Positions 12,101 to 23,661 of a stretch of 64,000 nt of DNA are shown here, piece after piece. Where the stretch lies: NCBI GenBank assembly GCA_002104905.1, contig MCFE01000090.1, positions 1 to 64,000 on the forward strand, written 5' to 3'. This stretch comes from Basidiobolus meristosporus CBS 931.73 (lineage: Eukaryota; Basidiobolomycota; Basidiobolomycetes; Basidiobolales; Basidiobolaceae). The position numbers were made by a program, and so were the translations under genes. The stretch's first letter is position 1. The number at the start of each line of letters is the position of its first letter. A model generated the notes under the pieces. It made no database searches. It had not been told where the DNA came from and saw only the letters and a program-made list of their open reading frames with translations.

Positions 12101-12634
12101 TTTCAATGCTGCTACTCACTGCAAATAAGTATGCATTCTTGATCTTGGGCAATTGTGGGCGGATGGTGAGCGTCTGAGTGTCGTACATTGAGACAACATT
12201 ATCTAACGTCGTCGGGATTAGACTTGGCCTGGGAGCAAAACCAGTGGAGCATTACCTGATAAGGACACCAGCACATCCATTTCTTTGATGTATTCTATTT
12301 GTTCAATGGGTTTTTTTGAGAAGTTCTTCTTGGATTCGATAAGCGTTACCGACAAAGGCTCCTCATCTAGGTATTTTCAGTGAATGAAGCTCGAATGGTA
12401 CTTAGATGCTTCGATATATCGACCAACCTGTAGGTTCCCTAACTTCATAAACTAGCAATACACCTGTGGAAGTACCGACAAATAGCCTATCACCTAAAAG
12501 CCAACACCCAGAGGTAAGTAAGAAACGCTGGCGCCACTCAACAAAACAGAAGCGAAACAACTGTAGGCTAGCACGGACTCAATCTTCAGTGGCAGATCCT
12601 CAACCACTGGGATCACCTCGAATGCTTGGTGCAT
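9175..12634 (-). CDS. VPS39: Vps39/Vam6 vacuolar tethering subunit (HOPS)
   Basis: Several exons on the minus strand run from the ATG at 12634 to the TGA at 9175-9177. The N-terminus (MHQAFEVIPVVEDLPLKIES) matches the start of the citron-homology domain of Vps39. Intron 1 is 12561-12494, after which the frame continues DRLFVGTSTGVLLVYEV. Later exons near 12000-12190, 11660-11880, 10450-10917 and 9860-10105 carry CNH beta-propeller and clathrin-repeat-like helices. The last exon, 9726-9175, holds the C-terminal Vps39 domain with a zinc-binding-like pair CPHCLKRIG and HYSCKEK. Vps39 bridges Rab7/Ypt7 to the class C Vps core and drives homotypic vacuole and late endosome fusion. Internal exon boundaries were only partly resolved. 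The gene is divergent from nothing close; the nearest neighbour upstream is the Aurora kinase 3' end at 13059. Confidence 0.85.
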
Positions 12635-12870
12635 TGTGTCGGTAGAGATTAAGTTGACTTTAGAAGTATACTGGAGCAAAATTGCTTGCTTAATACATGA
12701 TGGTGACGACAATGGGTGGCTAACACCCAAAATTCACCAGAACTCCAGATTCGGGTGATTTAATCATATAACCAGCATAATTACGCTTAATTACGCTTGG
12801 GCATGAGTGAAATAACGAACATGGTTTATTGGGAGGTATTTTGATCACTCTATCATAGGATATTGGGCTA

Positions 12871-12960
12871 GGGTATATGATCAAGAGGGTGTTCAAACCT
12901 TGGTATATGATCAAGAGGGTGTTCAAACCTTGGTATATGATCAAGAGGGTGTTCAAACCA
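12871..12960. repeat. 30-bp tandem repeat, three copies
   Basis: Three almost perfect 30 bp units each contain tatgatcaagagggtgttca. They lie in the gap between the start of VPS39 and the 3' end of the Aurora kinase. Unit length is a multiple of three and the minus strand is open through it, but there is no gene to attach it to. Confidence 0.9.
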
Positions 12961-13058
12961 AAGCGCCCTCAAGGTCGGCAATTACTGAGAAACTGGCGAA
13001 AAAATATGATACATGGAGAATGAAGCGAACGAACAAAACGGAAATGCTGATGTGAGGA

Positions 13059-14403
13059 TCAACGCATACTACGCTGCATGAATTCCAGCTCCTTGGGGTA
13101 GTCTCTGAATTGCCGCTGTATCCCCTTTGGGCAGTTGGCTCTAATCCAGGGATGTCTCTTGGCCTCTAAGAGCGGCATACGCTCGTTGGGATTGTGGACC
13201 AACAGCTGCAATGATGATTAATGGAAGCTCCGTGATGTTTACGGCGAACTCAACTTACTTTACGAATGAAGTCGCCCGCTTGAGGAGACAGGTAGTCGGG
13301 GATTTTCAGGTCGACTTTGGAAATCCTTTTGTACGTCGCCTTAATACTAGACAGGTCCTCGAACGGGGGGTTGCCAACCAGGAACTCATAGGTCAAGACA
13401 CCCAGACTCCACAGATCCACGTGGATGCTATGGTCACGGCCCTCCACCATTTCCGGGGGAAGGTAATCCAAAGTACCACACAGGGTGGTTCGTCTAGAAC
13501 GAGACTAAGCTCAGTCATTGTGCAAGCAAGAGACAAAAACAAAGCATACCGATTTGTTTGATTATGGTGGACTGACCAGCCGAAATCTGCCAGCTTGACT
13601 TGGTTGTCCATCGTCAGCAACAGATTCTCGGGCTTGATATCTCGATGAATGACATGCTTCGAATGAAGATAATGGAGGGCATCTGCGATTTGGCCAATGT
13701 ACTAAATCACTCGTTAGAGGAGGGTCGCATCTAAGAACGTGGAGGCGAATACTAACCGAAGCGGCGGTTGGCTCATCGTAATGCGTTATTTTCCGTAGCT
13801 CCTTGTACAATTCACCTTTGGATGCGAACTCGATGATGAGGTAGATCTTGGTCTCATCGAAGAAGTACCCGAACAGCCGAAGGATATTTGGATGTCTAAA
13901 GATGCTCAGTCAGTTGCGTGATGATAGGTCAGCGTGGAAAGAACGAACCTCAAATGGGTCTGGATCTCGATCTCTCTGCGAACCTGCTTTTCAAGCTGGG
14001 ATTCGATCAGTTCGGATTTGTGAAGGACCTTCAAGGCCACGACGTAATTATTCATCTTGGCTCTGGCCAGGTAAACTCGTCCGAATTTGCCTCTACCAAG
14101 GCTCTTTCCGATTTGGAAATCGTCGAGACTCCAGCTGGTGGGTCGGAGTAGTCTATGGAAGCCTTTAGTACTCGCTCTTCCTTGAATCCAGCTTGGATAG
14201 GTGGCCTACCTTTCATCCACTCCGAGGGTGTTTTTTTCTCTATCACCGGATTGAAGTCGTTTAGAGAATGCTGTGGGCTTAGGATTGACCTCTGGGGGTG
14301 GCATTAGCTGCGCATCGGTGAATTTGGCCTGGACCACAGTACTACTGACTGAGGTGGTGGGGGCTTTCTTCATTAGGCGATTGGCCAAAGTATTATTCAG
14401 CAT
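13059..14403 (-). CDS. Aurora/Ipl1-type mitotic serine/threonine kinase
   Basis: The minus-strand exons give a full kinase domain after a basic, Pro/Thr-rich N-terminal tail of roughly 80 residues. Motifs in order are a glycine loop ([15 protein letters not shown]), the ATP lysine in [24 protein letters not shown], the activation segment [16 protein letters not shown] and [20 protein letters not shown]. The tail is HPWIR and ends QRSMR at TGA 13061-13059. DFGWSVH and RTTLCGT are typical of Aurora kinases, where the Thr is autophosphorylated and TPX2 or INCENP partners activate the enzyme. Aurora controls spindle assembly and chromosome biorientation. Introns interrupt the domain near 13490-13555, 13700-13760 and 13895-13945. 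The first exon is unclear: the frame is open up to an acceptor-like ttatag at about 14494 and no good upstream ATG exon was found, so the ATG at 14403 is used. The true N-terminus may be longer. Confidence 0.9.
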
Positions 14404-14462
14404 GGCCACCTTCGTTAAGCCAGGGTTTTGAGCTCCCTTTCGAGGTGGATTTTGAACAGCCA

Positions 14463-14992
14463 CTGGCTCTTTGCTTTGGGCTTTAGTTCTATTCTATAAC
14501 AAAACAGTAAGTTTAAATAAGTATGGTTGAGCATAAGCGTACATGGCCTCGTAGTTATTGTACCATTGACTTTCTCTCCTTATCGTATGGCTCACCGCTT
14601 CGTAGCTTAGGGTCAACCTTTTTTACGATATTCATATTTATTGCAGTGACTATCAAGCCCGCTTTCAATTTCACACAAACAATGGGAATTGATTATTTGA
14701 TCGTATTAGCTTCTTTTTACCAAAACAATAAACAAATCTTTCCGTCAACCAATGAGGTGCGCCCCATCATAGGGAAAAGTTTAGAATCCAATGATCTTAA
14801 TCAACCATGGAGGCTCTGTTACATACCTCTCGCTGGGCTATCAGGTTGTTCGAGGAAATAATCGTTTGAATCTCAGTAAATTTATTGATGGATTTAGAGG
14901 AATTAAATGCTATGAACAATAATATGAAAAAGGTTCGAGATTAATTCAGTTCGGTGTGAATAATTGTCCATTAAAGTGATACAGTGATTAAA
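14463..14992. other. Intergenic between Aurora kinase and SAM synthetase
   Basis: This holds the probable 5' region of the kinase. A good donor (gtatgt on the minus strand near 14833) could belong to a 5' UTR intron ending near 14495. A 112-codon plus-strand frame across it has no protein-like features and was rejected. Confidence 0.4.
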
Positions 14993-16294
14993 TTAGATCT
15001 CTAATTGCTTTGGCTTCTCCCACGAAAACTCCTCGCGTCCGAAGTGGCCATAGCAGGCGGTCTTGGAGTAGATGGGCTTGAACAGGTTCAGCTCCTTGAC
15101 GATCACCCCTGGTCTCAGGTCCCAGTTCTTCTTGATGATCTCCAACAGCTCAAGGTTGCTCTTGACTCCGGTTCCATAGGTGTCGACGAAGATAGATAGC
15201 GGCTCGGCAACGCCAATGGCATAGGAGAGCTGGACCAGGCAGCGACGTGCAAGCTTGGCTGCCACCAAGGACTTGGCGATCCAGCGAGCAGTGTAGGCTG
15301 CTGAGCGATCGACCTTGGACCAGTCCTTGCCCGAGAAGGCTCCGCCTCCGTGGGCTCCCCAGCCACCATAGGTGTCAACAATGATCTTGCGTCCGGTGAG
15401 TCCGGCATCGCCCTGAGGTCCACCGATGATGAACTTGCCTGAGGGATTCAAGTGGTAGACTGTTCTCTCGTCGAGGAGCTCGGCAGGGATCACCGAGGCA
15501 ATCACCTTCTCCTTGAGCTCACGACGAATCGTCTCGTTGTCGACATCGGCCGAGTGCTGGGTGGAGATGACCACAGTGTCCACACGGAGCGGGAGCATGG
15601 CTCCGTTCTCGTTCTTGTACTCGACTGTGACCTGGGTCTTGGAGTCTGGGAGAAGCCATGGGAGAGTGCCGTCACGACGGAGCTGGCTCATCTTGTAGTT
15701 GAGCTTGTGCGAGAGTGTCACGGTCAATGGCATCAGCTCGGGGGTCTCGTCAGTGGCGTATCCAAACATGATTCCCTGATCTCCGGCGCCAGTATCCTCG
15801 ATGGCCTGGCTCACTTGCACGAGGCCCTGGGCAATGTCAGGGGACTGTTGCTCAATGGCAACCAACACGTTGCAGGTCTTGTAGTCGAAGCCCTTCTCGG
15901 AGTGATCATAGCCGATTCCTCGGATGGTCTCTCTGATCACCTTCTGGTAGTCAATCTGGGCCTTGGTGGTGATCTCGCCGAACACCATGATCATTCCGGT
16001 CTTGGCGGCTGTCTCGCAGGCGACCTTGGAGAGGGGGTCTTGGGCAAGGCAAGCATCGAGGATGGCATCGGAGATTTGATCGCAGATTTTGTCTGTAGTG
16101 TGTAGAAGGACTGGTTAGCACGGCAGCCAAGCTGTTGGAGTAGAGGTGCAGGCAATAGTAACAGTAATGGTGAAATGGAATGAGGTGGAAGTGGAGGCAT
16201 CAAGAGTACTCGGAGAGAGATACTAACCAGGGTGGCCTTCGCCAACGGACTCAGATGTGAATAGGAAGGTTTCTTGCTCAGCTAGGAAAACCAT
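14993..16294 (-). CDS. S-adenosylmethionine synthetase, copy 1
   Basis: Two exons: 16294-16228 (start [12 protein letters not shown]) and 16092-14993, with a 135 bp intron at 16227-16093, giving 388 residues, normal for the family. It makes S-adenosylmethionine from methionine and ATP in the cytosol and supplies the methyl donor for the cell. Visible signatures are [29 protein letters not shown] and the glycine-rich segment [12 protein letters not shown] near the C-terminal third. From exon 2 on, the protein is identical to copy 2. The first five codons differ (MVFLA against MTNFSA). The frame is also open upstream to an ATG near 16450, probably by chance. The promoter is shared head-to-head with copy 2, 564 bp apart. 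Confidence 0.95.
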
Positions 16295-16858
16295 GACTTT
16301 GTAATAATTTTCGAAGCACGCAGTAGCGGTATTTATGTATGCAATGGTCTCTGTGTGATGATCATCGGTATTGAGCCCTAATGATAAAGAATACAGGATT
16401 GCGAACTCACCAGAGCCAATTAGAAGCAGATAGCATGTTGCAACTTTCATATGAAACTTTGCCAAATTAGGATTAAGTTAGGCAATCTGTCCCGGCTGTT
16501 GTAATTTTGCGAACATGCGATAGATTCTATCTGCCATCACGCCATTCGTACACAGTTTGGCATATACCTCGGGCCCACATTCACACGATAGTGCAGAAGT
16601 CTGAGCGGTGATATATTCTGAATGATAACGATCTAATCATGTAGGGTACACGAACAACGTGGAATTTGTCTATGTTATGTGATAGTTCATTTTAAATGAA
16701 TAACCATAAAGTGTGGAAACACAAGTCATGGTGTAAATTTCCAATTGGCCTGCTTTGGGTGAGGACTTCCGATACTCTACCCCACTTGCCCTATGAGCGA
16801 TTGATGATAAAAAGGGCCTCGAAGTAGTCTCATTATCTATATCAAGCGTAGCAGTAAA

Positions 16859-18163
16859 ATGACCAACTTTTCGGCTGAACAAGAAACTTTCCTATTCACA
16901 TCTGAGTCCGTTGGCGAAGGCCACCCTGGTTAGTATCTCTCTCCGAGTACTCTTGATGCCTCCACTTCCACCTCATTCCATTTCACCATTACTGTTACTA
17001 TTGCCTGCACCTCTACTCCAACAGCTTGGCTGCCGTGCTAACCAGTCCTTCTACACACTACAGACAAAATCTGCGATCAAATCTCCGATGCCATCCTCGA
17101 TGCTTGCCTTGCCCAAGACCCCCTCTCCAAGGTCGCCTGCGAGACAGCCGCCAAGACCGGAATGATCATGGTGTTCGGCGAGATCACCACCAAGGCCCAG
17201 ATTGACTACCAGAAGGTGATCAGAGAGACCATCCGAGGAATCGGCTATGATCACTCCGAGAAGGGCTTCGACTACAAGACCTGCAACGTGTTGGTTGCCA
17301 TTGAGCAACAGTCCCCTGACATTGCCCAGGGCCTCGTGCAAGTGAGCCAGGCCATCGAGGATACTGGCGCCGGAGATCAGGGAATCATGTTTGGATACGC
17401 CACTGACGAGACCCCCGAGCTGATGCCATTGACCGTGACACTCTCGCACAAGCTCAACTACAAGATGAGCCAGCTCCGTCGTGACGGCACTCTCCCATGG
17501 CTTCTCCCAGACTCCAAGACCCAGGTCACAGTCGAGTACAAGAACGAGAACGGAGCCATGCTCCCGCTCCGTGTGGACACTGTGGTCATCTCCACCCAGC
17601 ACTCGGCCGATGTCGACAACGAGACGATTCGTCGTGAGCTCAAGGAGAAGGTGATTGCCTCGGTGATCCCTGCCGAGCTCCTCGACGAGAGAACAGTCTA
17701 CCACTTGAATCCCTCAGGCAAGTTCATCATCGGTGGACCTCAGGGCGATGCCGGACTCACTGGACGCAAGATCATTGTTGACACCTATGGTGGCTGGGGA
17801 GCTCACGGAGGTGGAGCCTTCTCGGGCAAGGACTGGTCCAAGGTCGATCGCTCGGCAGCCTACACTGCTCGCTGGATCGCAAAGTCCTTGGTGGCAGCCA
17901 AGCTTGCACGTCGCTGCCTGGTCCAGCTCTCCTATGCCATTGGCGTTGCCGAGCCGCTATCTATCTTCGTCGACACCTATGGAACCGGAGTCAAGAGCAA
18001 CCTTGAGTTGTTGGAGATCATCAAGAAGAACTGGGACCTGAGACCAGGGGTGATCGTCAAGGAGCTGAACCTGTTCAAGCCCATCTACTCCAAGACCGCC
18101 TGCTATGGCCACTTCGGACGCGAGGAGTTTTCGTGGGAGAAGCCAAAGCAATTAGAGATCTAA
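16859..18163 (+). CDS. S-adenosylmethionine synthetase, copy 2
   Basis: Two exons: 16859-16928 (start [17 protein letters not shown]) and 17064-18163, with an intron at 16929-17063 that is essentially the same sequence as in copy 1. The product is 389 residues. All catalytic and binding signatures are as in the other copy, including [12 protein letters not shown] and [12 protein letters not shown]. Conservation of an intron at the same level as exons means recent duplication or ongoing gene conversion, not purifying selection alone. The two genes diverge from one intergenic region and may be co-regulated, or may differ through the unlike 5' ends. The 217-codon antisense frame over exon 2 is a shadow of codon bias. 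Confidence 0.95.
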
Positions 18164-18265
18164 TTTAATCACTGTATCACTTTAATGGACAATTATTCAC
18201 GCTGAACTGAAACATCATTTGTTATATAAACCACTTTCTGAAAGAAGAACTTGTGAAAAACAATG

Positions 18266-18304
18266 GTTCGGGAATAGTTCGGGAATAGTTCGGGAATAGT
18301 TCGG
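18266..18304. repeat. 11-bp tandem repeat (GTTCGGGAATA), 3.5 copies
   Basis: Perfect units lie between the convergent 3' ends of SAM synthetase copy 2 and the CASP gene, just outside the inverted-repeat arm. Confidence 0.9.
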
Positions 18305-18382
18305 ATTTACAACTACAAACAGATCGTATTTGGTAATTGGATATTGTTTTGACAAATACAAGGAATGGAAAAACCAAACAAT

Positions 18383-21380
18383 CTAATCTTGCAGCCCCGA
18401 AGGAACATACAACTCGCAATCTTGCCATTGGGACAATTTGTACAGAGTGATAAGTACAATGAAGTGAAGCAGGAAGGAATAAGCAATCAAAAAGTAGCGG
18501 CCATTCTTGTTGGCCAATACGTGGCGAGCGATGTTTAAGGTGGTGCGCTCCACCGGGTTTAACGAGTTGTATCGACGAGATTCCTCCTGTTGGCGTGGAA
18601 AACGAGATCAATCATAGCTCCACACGACCGATTCACTAACAATATACAATATATACCTTCTTCTTGTAAGCCTGGAATGGATTCAGATTCTCTTCATACA
18701 TACTCGAGTATCTGTCGGCTACATTATCGTTGCGAGAGTATGTATTGTCAACGTTGATGACGGTATTCACATTCTAAAATATAGAAGTATACGTGATGTC
18801 AACAAACGAATATTCCAGCAGAAAGGAAGTCGCATTTACCCTCTTTGATGGACCATCATTACGGTAGGAGCTGATGTATTGGATTTTCTCGTACAACTTG
18901 ACATTGTCTTCCCTTAAAGACTCTAACTCTCCGCCAAGATCAGAGATCCGCTCATTGAGTCCTCGCACCTCTTCTTCAAGCTCAAAGTTACGTTGGCGGA
19001 AACGATCACGCTGGCTTGTGAGGATAGGAATGATGGAGTTGTCGTTGCTAGAGTTCAGGAACGGCGAAGAGGGGCGGCTTTCCTAAAGTAATAGTGAGCT
19101 TGGGCACGCAATGAAGATGGAAGAAAACTACATACTGTAGACAGCGGGTCAGTGATGGAGGATACACTACGACGAGCGTTGACGTTGCTCAAATCCTCTT
19201 CCAACTTCTTAGTCAAGCTTTTCTGGTCAGTCAGTTCACTCTGGGCCTTGGAAAACTCTTCCTGTGCCTTTACCAAGTCAGTGTTGACTTGTTGTAATGT
19301 GAGCTATAGAAGAGTATATCAGTAACAGTCGGCAGTATCTCATTTAGATTGCCTACCTTGAGATTCGTCAACTCATTCTCCATCTTTCTGTTCTTGAGCA
19401 TCAATAGCTTCTCCAGGGATCCAGGCTTGGTATCCCCGTTCACTCCGTTTGTCTTCTGGGCCTCATCCAACTCATTTGCAAATTCGACAGACTAGATGGC
19501 GACGGTGTAGTTGTAGTTGTAGCAGATAGAGAATACATCGAGCAAGACACCGAAACTACCTTCAGGATCTCAAGCTCATTCTTGATCTGGATGTAATCCT
19601 TGCGCTCTCTTAGCTGAGACTTGAGTTCTTGGATTTCTTTCTCCTGATGACTCTTGCGTTAATAGTGTATTTGGGAAAATGCGTGGTCAGCTCTGGAAGT
19701 ACTTTTTCGGAAAGAGTGCTTTCGAAGTTGGCCTTGCGGCTGGAAGTCACGTTCTCACTCTGGCTGGCCGATTGTCTGAGAGATTCGATTTGCTTGATCA
19801 ACTTGGATATTTCACCCTAACAAACGGGATGTTGAATTGAAATGGAAGCCAGAAAAGGTAGATCCATACATCACTACCTCTTGCTCTGCATATCTACGCT
19901 CATATTCCGCTATTCTGTGGATTGATTCATTCTAAGCTCTTGCCCTGACAGTGGCATTGCAATCTACCCTCTACCTTTCATCAGAACCACGCTCGTCGCG
20001 TGCCGCTTGAACTTCATTCTTAAGGACCTCCTGCGAATGGCTCTTTAGCATGTGACCAAACACACACGAGACCCGGTGAAGCTTACATTTTCCCCTTCCA
20101 ACTCCACAATCTTGGCGCTTGCTCTTTCAAGGTCCATAACCACGATATCCAGCTCCGCAAGCTTGGCAGCGGTCTCTTCGTCTAAAAATCGCTGAGTATT
20201 TCCATGGGGAACGAATAGCTGATCGAGTGTCTACCATTTTTCTCTCCATGTCCGATGAGCTTAGCCTGGGTGTTGTCATGAGAACTCTTCAACTGGATGA
20301 TCTGTTCATTGGCTTGGTCAAGTTGCTTCTGAAGCTGCATTTCGCTTTGGAAGCAATGCCGATTAAAACCTGCAGCAAACCAGCGCGGTGAAAACGACCT
20401 ACCGCTCTCTGAAGTTGTTCACCTTTGTGTCAAAGATCTCTTTGATTTCTGCCTCTTTTTGCTCCACCTTCTCGGTGACTACCTCATCCATCTACATCGA
20501 GAACTCCTGTGAGTATACTCTACACCGCGGTCAACCTACCAACCATATTACTTTCTCTTCGAATCTGGCCAATCTCTGGTTAAGCGCGATATTTTCTTGC
20601 TCTTGTCCGCGAAGCCTAACGAGCTCCTCGTTGCTCTCCCCCAGTTCGTCTTTTAGTCGCTTTAGGTCGGATTTCAGGGTTTTGTTCTCGGCGGATTTTG
20701 CATTCTCTTCCTGAGGAAAACGTTCACCACCTTGCCAAATACTCAACATGAACGCACCACGGGAAACCTACCATCAACGCTGAAATCAAAGGAGCTGGGT
20801 CCGGTACGTCGGCGAAGAGCTTGTACAAATTTAGAAAACATCCTTCGGCGAATTTCAATCGACGAGTCAGATTGTCGATCTCTCCCTGGTAGGCTACACG
20901 TTAAGAGAGCAGGGTGAATTTCAACGCGGAGAGCACAACTTTTCCACCAGATGAGACCAACCTTTAAGTAGGGTTTTGAACTCGCGGGGTTTGTCTTGAT
21001 CGGCCACCTTTTTGAATTCTGCTCGGACACAGGTCGATGAGATTATTGGTTTTCAGGGACGAACCGGAGCTCTGGGTTACCTTTGGTTTTTTCGGCCAGC
21101 TGCTTTCGTGTGTTCGAGGTATCTTTTTGGTTATTTACAATTTCGGCACCCTGGGCATCGAGTTCTGTCTGTAGTTTGCTCAGGCCCACCCCTAGAAAGT
21201 GGAGATGAGGTATTTAGCAGGGGCAAAGAAGGTTAGAAAGCCTCGGAAATCCCGTCGTGACACTTGGGCCTCAAGAAAGGGAGCATCCACCGGAGATTTC
21301 AAGCTGCTGTGGCTGGTAACCTCACCTTCCCAAGATTTAAAGGCGGTGGTGAGACTTTCATCAAAAGAATTACGAGCCAT
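18383..21380 (-). CDS. CASP/Coy1-like Golgi coiled-coil membrane protein (golgin)
   Basis: A multi-exon gene from the ATG at 21380 (MARNSFDESLTTAFKSWEG) to the TAG at 18383-18385. The middle is a long, charged heptad-rich coiled coil spread over exons near 21190-20940, 20749-20531, 20450-19610, 19470-19270 and 19250-18790. The C-terminus gives the family away: SRRYNSLNPVERTTLNIARH, then LANKNGRYFLIAYSFLLHFI and VLITLYK, a single tail-anchor-like membrane span, then a short polar end (VPSGLQD). This is the conserved C-terminal block of CASP, the golgin isoform of CUX1, and yeast Coy1, which sit in Golgi membranes and take part in intra-Golgi retrograde tethering. The N-terminal segment WEGVGLSKLQTELDAQG also fits the CASP N-terminus. 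Exon ends in the coiled-coil part are approximate. Confidence 0.85.
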
Positions 21381-21999
21381 CTTCCAAGTTTCCCGAGTGC
21401 TTCACCACTATGTTGTGTGTGAGATATGGTCTGCTAAAAATAGTAGGAAGCAAATATGCAACTACACTAGAATCGGTGCTTTAAGAAAAGGCTATTTCCC
21501 GCCTACACGAATAGTATAGATGCCCAATGTCATCGATTCATTGGCGAAGTGAGGCGAATTAAGAATCAGCTAATCCTGGGCGTCGTTTTAAGCATTTTGG
21601 GCATCTTAAGCAAAGATTTACTCTTACTCTTCGGACTCTCCATGAAGCGCCCTGATGCGAAAACCAAGCCTCCATATTGAAGCGCATCAATTGGCCATCC
21701 GGAGATTGCGCAGATATTCTAATCGCAGTGCAACAATTGCAGCAATTCACCAGATAAATACATCAGAGCCATGATGCATTGTGTAGGAACGTCGATTAAT
21801 TGGTGGACAAACAAAGTCTAAATTGATGATCGTCACTCCTTGTTCTAAAGGAGAGGTGTCATGCAGATGAACATCAATGAGCCCCTCTACTACTCCTTAC
21901 CAGGAAAATCCATTGTTAAGGGGACGGTAGGCTGACTATTTACAACTTCTTGAGCTCAGGTTCAGTCTCTATTAAACTTATCCCTACTGCTTTCCCATA
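21381..21999. other. Divergent promoter region, CASP and septin
   Basis: Both neighbours start outward from this 620 bp gap. I see no gene. Short frames here lack protein character. Confidence 0.5.
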
Positions 22000-23507
22000 A
22001 TGTCACACGTACGTATATCTGTACCTCAAAGATGTCAGGACAAGCGCTAACTCCTTACACAGAGATATGGTGGACGCTGGAAGAATGCCAAGAAAGGCCT
22101 ACAGTTCACCATCATGGTAGTTGGTAAGTGTGCTCGCCGTGCTTCAACCCCCACACCTTTGTCTAATCTTGGCGAACCACAATGCAGGTGCATCCGGTCT
22201 GGGGCGTACGACGTTTGTCAATACACTATGTGAGAAGAAAATCTTTCCCAACCGCACGGAATTCGACCCTGAAACAGCCCATGTCCCCAAGCCTATTGAG
22301 ATCCGCCCGGTGAATACTGGTAACGTTCCAGGCTAACGCCTCCATACAGCCATGGTCACTCACATGAAAAAGAATTGGAGGAAGATAGCATGAGAATCGC
22401 ACTGACTGTGGTTGATACTCCTGGGTTTGGCGACGGTATTGACAATGAAAATAGGTAGGAGCGACCGTCAGCCTGTCTACTGCTGCCCCACTATTTACAA
22501 CGCTATACAGCTTCCGAGAGATCCTGAACTACGTCGAACAGCGCTACGATATTATTCTTTCCGAAGAATCTAGGATTCGCCGTAATCCCAAGTTCCAGGA
22601 CAATCGGGTCCACGCCCTGATCTACTTCATCACGCCCACGGGTCATTCGTAAGTCACCCCCCGCTCCCACCGCTTTCCTCTACATCTAACCTCAACCATG
22701 CTAGCCTACGCGAGATGGATATTGAGTTGATGAAGAGGCTTGGCCCGCGAGTCAACATCATCCCGGTCATAGGGAAAGCAGATACCCTCACCCCATCGGA
22801 GTTGGCGACGTTCAAAAAACGGGTAGGTCAACCAACCGTCTCAATAGTATTCAATGCAACTAAACAACCCCTCCCAGGTGATGGCTGACATCGAATACTA
22901 TCGCATTCCTATCTATCATTTCCCCAATGACCACGACGATGACGAAGAAATGATCGCTGAAAATAACGAGCTAAGGGTTTGTAGACCCCATTGAATGCCT
23001 CGTCTCCACCTAGCTAACTCGAGGACAGGCACTCCTTCCGTTCGCTGTGATTGGCAGTGAGGAGGAGTTTATTGTAGATGGAGTCAAGGTTCGCGGAAGG
23101 AGGTATCCCTGGGGGCACGTCGATGGTGGCTATGTCCCAACTCTTCCACGCCAACTCGTACTAACCACCAGTTCTCAGTTGACAACCCCGAACATTGCGA
23201 CTTTGATCGTTTGCGCTTCATGCTCCTCAAGTTAGTTCATCTCAACTAGACCACCATTCAACGACAGCATTACTCATTGGAATCCCCAGCTCGCATATGA
23301 CCGACCTGCGTGAACTCACTCACAATGTTCTCTACGAAAACTACCGTACTGAGAAGCTGAGCCGCATGAGCCCCGATATGCTAGAGTAAGTCATCCCGCG
23401 ACCGCCCTGTTTATATCACTGCTAATCTGTGTGGAAGTAGTGAGAACAAAAGATCCGAACCAAGCTCTCCTGTTTCCGCTGCTTCCCAACCCCCCGCTAG
23501 CCCTTGA
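22000..23507 (+). CDS. CDC11: Septin, Cdc11-like
   Basis: About eight short introns are seen, beginning with a tiny first exon that encodes only MSH (22000-22008). The joined protein holds the septin GTPase core: G1 loop [14 protein letters not shown], switch motif [28 protein letters not shown] (G4) and the septin-unique element [12 protein letters not shown]...[12 protein letters not shown]. It ends ASQPPASP at TGA 23505-23507. Septins form filaments at the bud neck, septum or hyphal cortex. The usual Walker A lysine is Arg (GLGRT), as in the yeast Cdc11 group, which is thought to be a poor GTP hydrolase. The coiled coil at the C-terminus is very short. One splice is uncertain: the compact 30 bp GTAACG..CAG intron at 22320-22349 leaves the frame off by one. 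A 71 bp intron at 22310-22380 keeps it. Confidence 0.9.
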
Positions 23508-23661
23508 GCATTGTAACGTCAGTTTGGTCGTCTTCTAATTTAATTTTATGTGACTTGCATCGAACCCCTCTACCTATGCTATGGGCCACCATATTTAAAT
23601 CTTAAATATAAATGCTGTTAATCGAACTCCACCATACGTATGCCAACATCTCTGGTCCACC

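Larger units (their letters stand above)
14944..18211. repeat. Inverted duplication carrying two SAM synthetase genes
   Basis: Two arms of about 1.33 kb (14944 to about 16270, and about 16880 to 18211) are inverted copies around a unique centre of about 0.6 kb. Each arm holds almost all of a SAM synthetase gene including its 135 bp intron and about 45 bp of 3' UTR. Differences are a handful of silent changes in the coding part. Similarity falls sharply just 5' of the conserved EQETFLF codons and just past the 3' UTR. Confidence 0.9.

Noticed and set aside
14523-14861. 112-codon plus-strand frame upstream of the Aurora kinase
   Set aside because: No family signal, AT-rich; overlaps the probable 5' region of the minus-strand kinase.
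16295-16465. 57-codon N-terminal extension in frame with SAM synthetase copy 1
   Set aside because: Absent from copy 2, not family-like; the ATG at 16294 matches the usual start.
15452-17704. Pair of 217-codon frames antisense to the SAM synthetases
   Set aside because: Mirror-image shadows produced by codon bias and by the inverted duplication.
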